Assembly: GCF_001261715.1 (NCBI RefSeq)
Contig: NZ_CVRU01000088.1
Coordinates: 1-48,456 of the forward strand
From: Dysgonomonas sp. HGC4
Lineage (GTDB): Bacteria; Bacteroidota; Bacteroidia; Bacteroidales; Dysgonomonadaceae
DNA: 48,456 bases
Reading direction: 5' to 3'
Part shown: piece after piece, positions 42,459 through 48,456 of the stretch
Layout of the letters: each line of letters starts with the position of its first letter
Position numbering within the stretch: position 1 is the stretch's first letter
Notes under the pieces: generated by a model
Database searches by the model: none
What the model was told of the DNA's origin: nothing
Seen by the model: the letters and a program-made list of their open reading frames with translations, nothing else
Program-made: the position numbers and the translations under genes

Positions 42459-42466
42459 TATTTTTG
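42459..42466 (+). promoter_or_regulatory. Upstream -7 box before the DUF805 gene
   Basis: TATTTTTG is a perfect -7 match 116 bases before the ATG. The second perfect box at 42489-42496 is nearer, so this may be an alternative start or an upstream element. Confidence 0.35.
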
Positions 42467-42488
42467 ACATATATATGGTAAAATTTAC

Positions 42489-42496
42489 TAATTTTG
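42489..42496 (+). promoter_or_regulatory. -7 promoter box of the DUF805 gene
   Basis: TAATTTTG is a perfect match, 86 bases before the ATG at 42582. A TTTG (42463-42466) lies 22 bases upstream. Confidence 0.5.
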
Positions 42497-42581
42497 AAAA
42501 ATAATTCGTCATGTGACACACTAATATTTTCACAGAACAATTAGGTAATTAGATTTCTAAATTATTTAAACTAAAAAGATT

Positions 42582-42923
42582 ATGAATTTCAATTGGTTTC
42601 TAGAGGTTGTAAAAAACAAGTACATTAAATTTGACGGCAGAGCAAGAAGAGAAGAATTCTGGATGTACTACCTTGTATATCTAATCATTGCTATTGTTTC
42701 AACTATTATTGACAGTATTATAGGAATGCGAATTGTAGGTAGCCTTTTAAGTTTAGCTTTATTACTACCAACAATAGGTGTAGGTATAAGAAGAATGCAC
42801 GATATAGGTAAAAGTGGTTGGTTTATTCTTATTCCACTTTATAATATCTACTTATGGGCACAAGCAGGAACTCCAGGAACAAACGAATATGGAGCTAACC
42901 CTAAAGAAGTTTCAAATATCTAA
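42582..42923 (+). CDS. DUF805 family inner membrane protein
   Basis: A small membrane protein of unknown function. The family signature is complete: KYIKFDGRARREEFWMYYL at the N-terminus, several closely packed hydrophobic helices, and GVGIRRMHDIGKSGWFILIP near residues 66-85. The charged end TPGTNEYGANPKE is also typical. The 113-residue length matches the YhaH-like proteins. It is monocistronic between a -7 box and a strong terminator. Confidence 0.92.
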   Translation: MNFNWFLEVVKNKYIKFDGRARREEFWMYYLVYLIIAIVSTIIDSIIGMRIVGSLLSLALLLPTIGVGIRRMHDIGKSGWFILIPLYNIYLWAQAGTPGTNEYGANPKEVSNI

Positions 42924-42957
42924 ACCATACAGTTTATTAATATATTGAATATATAAT

Positions 42958-42989
42958 AAAAAAAGCTCCTTTCTCAAGGAGCTTTTTTT
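42958..42989 (+). terminator. Intrinsic terminator of the DUF805 gene
   Basis: AAAAAAAGCTCCTT (42958-42971) pairs perfectly with AAGGAGCTTTTTTT (42976-42989) around TCTC. Confidence 0.93.
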
Positions 42990-43130
42990 ATTACAATTAT
43001 ATAAGCACAAATAAATTTTCTTATATTTAAGAAATACAGCCGAAAAGCCTTTAGATTACTTAAAACACATCACCTTACACAACAAAATAAAAAGCTAATT
43101 GTTATCACATAAACTAAATAATAAAGAATT

Positions 43131-43733
43131 ATGGCTCGTAATTTTAAAGAAACAATTAAACATCGCAGAACTTATTATTCAATAAGTAATACTTCTCCGA
43201 TTTCGGATAAAGAGATACAAGAAATTGTAGAATATGCAGTACTACATGTACCATCATCATTTAATTCTCAATCAACAAGAGTAGTTCTATTACTTGGTGA
43301 CAATCACCGTAAATTGTGGAACATCGTAAAAGAAACATTGAGAAAAGTAGTGCCAGCAGATAGCTTTAAAGCCACAGAAGACAAAATAGATAATTGTTTT
43401 GCTGCTGGATATGGTACAATTTTATACTTCGAAGATCAAGCTGTAGTAGAAGGTCTACAAAAAGCTTTCCCTTCATATAGTGAGAACTTCCCAAAATGGT
43501 CTGAGCATACCTCGGCTATGCACCAATATGCAATTTGGAATATGTTAGAAGACGCAGGATTTGGAGCTTCTCTACAACATTACAACCCATTGATAGATGC
43601 AGAGGTTGCCAAAACTTGGAATATTGATCCAAACTGGAAGCTAATCTCTCAAATGCCGTTTGGTACACCTGCAACAGAACCAGGAGAGAAAGAATTCTCA
43701 CCACTCGAAAAACGTGTATTAGTGTTTAAATAA
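43131..43733 (+). CDS. Nitroreductase family protein (HBN1-like)
   Basis: An FMN-dependent oxidoreductase with an unknown natural substrate. The N-terminal FKETIKHRRTYYSI carries the FMN-phosphate-binding Arg pair, and VLHVPSSFNSQSTRVVLL is the typical second FMN segment. AIWNMLEDAGFGASLQHYNP and FGTPATEPGEKEF close the fold. The 200-residue length fits the yeast Hbn1/Frm2-like subgroup. It stands alone between terminators, with only a 7 of 8 -7 box (TATATTTA near 43021) upstream. Confidence 0.9.
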   Translation: MARNFKETIKHRRTYYSISNTSPISDKEIQEIVEYAVLHVPSSFNSQSTRVVLLLGDNHRKLWNIVKETLRKVVPADSFKATEDKIDNCFAAGYGTILYFEDQAVVEGLQKAFPSYSENFPKWSEHTSAMHQYAIWNMLEDAGFGASLQHYNPLIDAEVAKTWNIDPNWKLISQMPFGTPATEPGEKEFSPLEKRVLVFK

Positions 43734-43751
43734 GATACACTATCTATATAA

Positions 43752-43788
43752 AAAGAAAGAGGTCGAATATGTTTCAACCTCTTTCTTT
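43752..43788. terminator. Bidirectional terminator between the nitroreductase and GldFG genes
   Basis: AAAGAAAGAGGT (43752-43763) pairs perfectly with ACCTCTTTCTTT (43777-43788). A T run follows on the plus strand. It lies 14 bases before the end of the minus-strand gene. Confidence 0.85.
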
Positions 43789-43801
43789 TTTTATCATAAA
43801 T

Positions 43802-46210
43802 TTATCGGGTATATTTATAACGACGACACAAACTTACCCCGCCAATAATCAATCCTATAAAACAAACAGGAACAAGTATATTCAATGCAGCATACTTATT
43901 TCGACCCTCATAAATGAGTTTTTTATCCAAAAGATTCAATTGTTGAGTCTTCGCTCGAAGTTCCATCCAACCATCATCATTTGCCAGCCAATTGACCGCA
44001 TTTACTATAAAATCTTTATTTCCATATAATCGTCCCGAAGTTCTATCATATCCCATCGGCAAAACCTCTGTATTATCGCCCTGCCCTACTACTTCATTCC
44101 TTATAATATCAGAAGAGCCCACCACTATCATTTTTGTATCAGCACTCTCTACACGTGTTTTATATCCTCTCAAATCTATACTATCAGGTATAAGTCTGTT
44201 ATTGAAAGCCGATTGAAACATACCTTTTAGAGCAACTCCAACAGATAGAAACGATTCATTAAAATAGTGTGCATCAGACTGAATATGCTCTACATCAAAT
44301 GTTATCATCTCGGGAACAGGTACAATACGACTATGTTGCGATGTTGTCAATAGAATATCTTTCGTAACCAACTTCGATTTACTTAATATATCGATACTAC
44401 TCACAAAGGCAGCTTTTACTTCGGTTATATCTTTTGTAATTGTATTATCTAAGGATGGAAGGAGCAAGGGTGAATAATACCAAGGAATATTTACAGGTTG
44501 TGTCCCCGAATCATTTTGAATCAAAATCTGGGAAGATTGAACATCTTGTACAAAATTAGAACCAATACGCACACCGTAAGTAAATAACAAATCATCAAGA
44601 CCTGTTTCATTCCTCATACTTGCCGATTGTCCTTTATTAGCCAAATCATCTAACGATAGATATGCACCATCTACTAACCAAAGAATTCGCCCACCTTTCA
44701 TCAAATACTGATCAAGAATATATTTCTCTGTTTCCGAATACTTTTGAGTAGGTCCTGCTATAACAACAACCTTAAAATCGTCGAGAATAGAAGGATTTGT
44801 TCCTATTTCACCTCTGTTTACAAAAAAATATTTGGCTAAAGCTTCCTCGGCATCATATACATAAGCTCTCGGCAATTCGCCATGCCCTTCTATAAAAGCA
44901 ATAGCCTGAGATTCTTTTCTCAACAAAAGACGCAAAGCATCTACAAACTGAAATTCTAGATTTACGATTGAAGCTGTCAGATTTTCTTCTGCCGTATTAC
45001 CTTTTATATTCTTCAATAAAGAAACTTGCAAAGTATCACTATCAACAATAACTTCGGCATACGGATAAATCAACTGTTTGCTAACCTTTCCATCACGATC
45101 AACCTCATTGAGCATAATAGGCGGCATTGCCCGTTGTGCCATATAATCGGGTAAACTTTCTCTTGACACATCCAATGAAGCAGGATTTATAAATGAAACA
45201 TCCATTTTATAACCTGCATATCTATTTAAATCATCGAGAAATTGATTCGTAGCATTCCTCAAACGTTGAAAACCAAAATTAAGGTTGCCATCTAAATATA
45301 CATTGACTCCAACGTGTGGTGATCTACTTTCAGCAAGAGAACCTACCAAGGTTTTCGAATAATCACTGATTGTATATCTTTTATCGGCAGTAAAATCAAA
45401 TCGAGGATTAGGCACACACAACATCACAATATTTAGAACTAAAATACTTACAGCATATATCCCTAATTTCTTATTTATCTTTTTATTTCTTAAACTCAAT
45501 ATATACAGGGTTATCAAATGAATGATAAGCATGTAATTTATCAACACCCATATATTATTAAGGCTAACAACTCCTCGCTGTATCTGCGTCATATGATATG
45601 ACAAGCCGCAGGAAGCGACGAACACTTTTGTTGCACCTCCCTCTAAAAGTGTGCTTAATAGATCGAATCCAAAATAGATAACAAAGTTGATAAACAAAGC
45701 TATAACAAAAGCTATAATCTGATTCTTTGAAAGTGATGACGCCAATATACCTACAGCAATAAAGATACTCGCTAATCCAATCAAAGACAGATAAGAAAGC
45801 AGTACAACTCCCATATCTAAATTCCCAACGGGACTACCTAAAATATACAAAGTATAAATATATATAATGGTCGGAAGAAGAACCAACACTACAAATAATA
45901 ATGAGGCTAACCATTTGCTACCGATAATAGCAAATATTCCAACAGGGCGCGAACGAAGTATATCTAACGTTCTATTCCGCTTTTCTTCGGCAATAAGCCG
46001 CATAGTCAATGCCGGAATAAGCAGGACAAAAAGAATAGATGACAAATTAAAGAATTTCTCTAAAGTGGCATAACCTGTGTCCATTATATTAAAAGTCCCC
46101 TCGAAAATCCAAAGCATTGCCCCATTTGCAACTAAGAATATCAGCGCAAAAAACAATCCTATACCCGAGCATAAGATAGAAACCAGCTCCTTTCGTATCA
46201 AAACATTCAT
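43802..46210 (-). CDS. Fused GldF permease - GldG auxiliary protein of an ABC transporter
   Basis: The N-terminal part (about residues 1-260) is an ABC-2-type permease like GldF, with about six helices and LTMRLIAEEKRNRTLDILRS. The second part is GldG: a transmembrane helix near 265-285, a large extracytoplasmic ABC_transp_aux domain (FDFTADKRYTIS, AFIEGHGELP, ILWLVDGAYLSLDDLA), and a C-terminal helix before RRYKYTR. In gliding Flavobacteria GldF and GldG are separate and pair with the ATPase GldA. Here they form one 802-residue chain, and no gldA lies beside it. In a non-gliding Bacteroidales it is probably a general exporter. Confidence 0.88.
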   Translation of the reverse strand: MNVLIRKELVSILCSGIGLFFALIFLVANGAMLWIFEGTFNIMDTGYATLEKFFNLSSILFVLLIPALTMRLIAEEKRNRTLDILRSRPVGIFAIIGSKWLASLLFVVLVLLPTIIYIYTLYILGSPVGNLDMGVVLLSYLSLIGLASIFIAVGILASSLSKNQIIAFVIALFINFVIYFGFDLLSTLLEGGATKVFVASCGLSYHMTQIQRGVVSLNNIWVLINYMLIIHLITLYILSLRNKKINKKLGIYAVSILVLNIVMLCVPNPRFDFTADKRYTISDYSKTLVGSLAESRSPHVGVNVYLDGNLNFGFQRLRNATNQFLDDLNRYAGYKMDVSFINPASLDVSRESLPDYMAQRAMPPIMLNEVDRDGKVSKQLIYPYAEVIVDSDTLQVSLLKNIKGNTAEENLTASIVNLEFQFVDALRLLLRKESQAIAFIEGHGELPRAYVYDAEEALAKYFFVNRGEIGTNPSILDDFKVVVIAGPTQKYSETEKYILDQYLMKGGRILWLVDGAYLSLDDLANKGQSASMRNETGLDDLLFTYGVRIGSNFVQDVQSSQILIQNDSGTQPVNIPWYYSPLLLPSLDNTITKDITEVKAAFVSSIDILSKSKLVTKDILLTTSQHSRIVPVPEMITFDVEHIQSDAHYFNESFLSVGVALKGMFQSAFNNRLIPDSIDLRGYKTRVESADTKMIVVGSSDIIRNEVVGQGDNTEVLPMGYDRTSGRLYGNKDFIVNAVNWLANDDGWMELRAKTQQLNLLDKKLIYEGRNKYAALNILVPVCFIGLIIGGVSLCRRYKYTR

Positions 46211-46347
46211 ACTAATCTATTCCTTTTATATATAAGATAAGTTTATAAAAATAAAGTCTTATCATTTAAATATATACAATATTCTTTACTCTGTTATGTT
46301 GCAGCAACCTTTTATGGTAATAAGAACGAGTTTGCACCACAAGTCAA

Positions 46348-46355
46348 CAAAGATA
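46348..46355 (-). promoter_or_regulatory. -7 promoter box of the GldFG gene
   Basis: The minus strand reads TATCTTTG, a perfect match. It implies a leader of about 130 bases. Confidence 0.5.
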
Positions 46356-46424
46356 TACAATAGGGAAACTATTTTTAGTGTCTTTTTGTTATCTATAGGT
46401 GTTAAATTTAAAGAAATATTACTA

Positions 46425-46432
46425 TATCTTTG
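46425..46432 (+). promoter_or_regulatory. -7 promoter box of the unknown anchored protein gene
   Basis: TATCTTTG is a perfect match, 82 bases before the ATG at 46514. A decayed AGGTC palindrome copy (46491-46503) lies in the leader. Confidence 0.5.
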
Positions 46433-46513
46433 TAACTAGCTGATTAAGTTCAATAAAATAATTATTGACTGCTTAATTTTAGCAACAGATAGGTCTGATA
46501 CTTTATTTTGTAT

Positions 46514-47833
46514 ATGCATATAAAATCCGGAGCTAAAATAGGTCTTTTATCGTTGTTGGTTGTTGCAATAATAACTACGGGGATAATTATGTTTCAGAAA
46601 CTCAGTCATGATAAGGGGGTATTTGAGACAGACTTATATACGCATATTCCAGCGAAAGTTACAGGTATCTTACAGATCAACAAAGAAAAACACACTAAAG
46701 TATTTACACCTTTCTTTCCTGAATTAGAAAATATAATACAAACAATAGAAACGTCTCTTACTTATCCGATATTAATTGCCGAACATAAAGAAGACACTTA
46801 TATAATAAGCAAAATTACAAGCGAACAAGAATCTAAAATAAAATCGCTACTGAGTATAGATCTCTTTCCTGCCTTTGCACCTAAAGTAAGAACCTACAAA
46901 GACGCAAAAATACTTTTTTACCCAACCAGCAACAATCGCTTTTTTTCGTGTATGTTTTATCAGGGATTTTTTATTGGAGGATACAACTATGTACTTTTAG
47001 AAAACTTTGTAGATACCGATTCCTCTAACAATATATTCAGCAGTAAACCTGCTACGGAAATAGCTAAAAAAATAAAGACAAGCTATCCAGCAAACTTATA
47101 TTTCAACAACGAAACATTTTTCACCTCTTTCAATATAAATCTAGAGAATAACTTTATAGAACTTGAAGGTTTTACCAATACTACTTTTTCTAACAACTGG
47201 CCTAACGAAGCAATTAGCGATAGTGACAGTATAACTATTGATTACTCTATATTTCCCGATTCATTAATATCTTATCAGATAGATACTAATGCAGCAAGCA
47301 TATCAAGTTCGCTTATCTGCCTATTTGATGCTCCGTCGTATGGTTTCATTATAAATGAAAATCAAACATCACCCATTTACGCACTTAAACATAGAGAAGA
47401 CCGCTTCGATCTATATAATCATCTTAATAAACTTGAAGTAAATTATATACATAGAAAATTCAGCACCAAAGATGTAGTTTTAGGAAATCAGCATATATAT
47501 ATGACATCTGAACAAATGGGTAAAGATGTGTTTCATCACAATTCATCTGTTTATCTCACTTTTTACAAGAACTATCTTCTGGTTGCTGCCGATAGAGATA
47601 TTATGATTCAATATCTGAAACGTAATGGAAACTATTCTATACAAACAGACTTCGATCCTTTAAATATAAGTACAAAAACAGTTTCTCTATTCTTCAGTAA
47701 TAATATTCAAAAATTTCATCCTGACTATTTAAAAAGCTACCATCTTCTCAAACTGATGAGCAAAGAACAAGCATATTTCAAAACATATATAGAAAACGGA
47801 GAAAAGAAAATAGAGATATTACTAAACAATTAA
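46514..47833 (+). CDS. Unrecognised membrane-anchored protein
   Basis: I do not recognise a family. 439 residues: a short basic N-terminus, one hydrophobic helix (about residues 8-28), then a large, mostly beta-strand extracytoplasmic domain with many Phe, Tyr, Asn and Ser. Repeated patterns such as FFSCMFYQGFFIGGYNYVLL and VYLTFYKNYLLVAADRDIMI suggest two copies of one fold, as in DUF3352-type proteins, but this is only a resemblance. A TTG two codons upstream (46508) is also in frame. The ATG is preferred. It is followed 67 bases later by mscL with no terminator, so they may be cotranscribed. Confidence 0.75.
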   Translation: MHIKSGAKIGLLSLLVVAIITTGIIMFQKLSHDKGVFETDLYTHIPAKVTGILQINKEKHTKVFTPFFPELENIIQTIETSLTYPILIAEHKEDTYIISKITSEQESKIKSLLSIDLFPAFAPKVRTYKDAKILFYPTSNNRFFSCMFYQGFFIGGYNYVLLENFVDTDSSNNIFSSKPATEIAKKIKTSYPANLYFNNETFFTSFNINLENNFIELEGFTNTTFSNNWPNEAISDSDSITIDYSIFPDSLISYQIDTNAASISSSLICLFDAPSYGFIINENQTSPIYALKHREDRFDLYNHLNKLEVNYIHRKFSTKDVVLGNQHIYMTSEQMGKDVFHHNSSVYLTFYKNYLLVAADRDIMIQYLKRNGNYSIQTDFDPLNISTKTVSLFFSNNIQKFHPDYLKSYHLLKLMSKEQAYFKTYIENGEKKIEILLNN

Positions 47834-47900
47834 TTACTGACTAGCGTTATACAATCTAAATGTATAAAAGAAAAATATAACTAATAAAAACAACATAAAC

Positions 47901-48320
47901 ATGGCAATTGTACAAGAGTTAAAGGCATTCATGATGCGTGGTAATGTAGTCGATATGGCTGTCGGGGTTATCGTCGGTGGAGCATTCGGTCAAATTGTAA
48001 CCTCACTCGTGAATGATGTTATCATGCCTCCTATCGGAGTACTTCTTAACGGTGTAAATTTCACAGATCTAAAACTAATCATTAAAGAAGCTTCCGTAGA
48101 TGCAGCAGGAGCAGCAATACCCGCTGTTAGCCTCAATTATGGCAATTTCATACAAATGGTTATCAACTTTATAATCATATCAACTGCAATATTCTTTGTA
48201 ATCAAAGGGATGAATAGTCTTCAACATAAAAAAGAAGAAGTACCAGCAGCACCTGCCGCACCATCTAAAGAAGAAGTTTTACTGGCTGAAATAAGAGATC
48301 TTCTGAAAGAGAAAAAATAA
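47901..48320 (+). CDS. mscL: Large-conductance mechanosensitive channel MscL
   Basis: An inner-membrane channel that opens under membrane tension to release solutes during osmotic downshock. The N-terminal helix and TM1 match the family: EFM-like [20 protein letters not shown], then [22 protein letters not shown]2 is [17 protein letters not shown]. The C-terminal helical bundle [18 protein letters not shown] is the last element. The 139-residue length is typical. The preceding gene is an unknown anchored protein, and a strong terminator closes the unit. Confidence 0.97.
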   Translation: MAIVQELKAFMMRGNVVDMAVGVIVGGAFGQIVTSLVNDVIMPPIGVLLNGVNFTDLKLIIKEASVDAAGAAIPAVSLNYGNFIQMVINFIIISTAIFFVIKGMNSLQHKKEEVPAAPAAPSKEEVLLAEIRDLLKEKK

Positions 48321-48345
48321 AAATCAGTATTTGATATTGATTCGG

Positions 48346-48375
48346 ATCGGATGGTATTATCTAATACCATCCGAT
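48346..48375 (+). terminator. Intrinsic terminator of mscL
   Basis: ATCGGATGGTATTA (48346-48359) pairs perfectly with TAATACCATCCGAT (48362-48375), followed by seven or more T. No gene is visible from here to the window end. Confidence 0.92.
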
Positions 48376-48456
48376 TTTTTTATTATACCACTATATTACT
48401 TATAAATAATCACACAGATAGTACTTTAAAGTATAGGGGTTCTTTCTTAAAGCAAT

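Noticed and set aside
46508-46513. TTG start for the anchored protein near mscL
   Set aside because: An ATG two codons downstream is in frame and the extra residues carry nothing.

Overview
The window looks like an ordinary chromosomal stretch of a low-G+C Bacteroidales bacterium, most likely of the Dysgonomonas type (family Dysgonomonadaceae). The taxonomic signs are: Bacteroidetes -7 promoter boxes (TAnnTTTG) in front of most transcription units, no obvious Shine-Dalgarno sequences, a Rho with a long disordered insertion, a class A subgroup A2 beta-lactamase, an N-succinylornithine-type carbamoyltransferase, an Nqr sodium pump, a DUF3836-like secreted protein and a GldF-GldG fusion. I saw no integrase, transposase, phage gene, CRISPR array, tRNA or rRNA. 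The genus call is inference.

Layout. Positions 1-9034 (+ strand): rho, a zinc-type CDF exporter, a GH29 fucosidase, rpsA, a beta-lactamase and an aminotransferase, most of them separate units closed by strong hairpin terminators. Positions 9101-15971 (- strand): a zinc-ribbon membrane protein, der, a succinate-semialdehyde-type dehydrogenase, and a four-gene 2-oxoacid:ferredoxin oxidoreductase operon (ferredoxin, alpha, beta, gamma). Positions 16322-23453 (+): a TonB-dependent receptor, then recJ, a lipoprotein metallo-hydrolase and recQ. Positions 23520-30896 (-): a small DUF3836-like protein, then nqrA-B-C-D-E-(unknown gene)-nqrF. Positions 31253-34839 (-): a secreted charged-helix protein, an M13 peptidase lipoprotein and the ornithine carbamoyltransferase homologue. 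Positions 35063-43733 (mostly +): an SMR exporter, a 42-residue lipoprotein on the - strand, a homocysteine methyltransferase, an ABC-F ATPase, an AsmA-like protein, a flavin-reductase-like lipoprotein, a DUF805 protein and a nitroreductase. The end holds the GldFG fusion (-), an unrecognised anchored protein (+) and mscL (+).

How the genes fit together. The Nqr pump (Na+ gradient), the 2-oxoacid:ferredoxin oxidoreductase and the semialdehyde dehydrogenase fit anaerobic, succinate- and amino-acid-linked energy metabolism. The secreted fucosidase and the TonB receptor fit scavenging of host or plant polymers. Most other genes are core housekeeping (rho, rpsA, der, recJ, recQ, mscL).

The least explained items are: a family of short palindromes, AGGTC-N3-GACCT, scattered in intergenic spacers; a 63-bp inverted repeat sitting on the promoter of the semialdehyde dehydrogenase; the unknown gene inside the nqr operon; and a Thr at the specificity position of the ornithine carbamoyltransferase homologue. 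I found no clear new multi-gene system.
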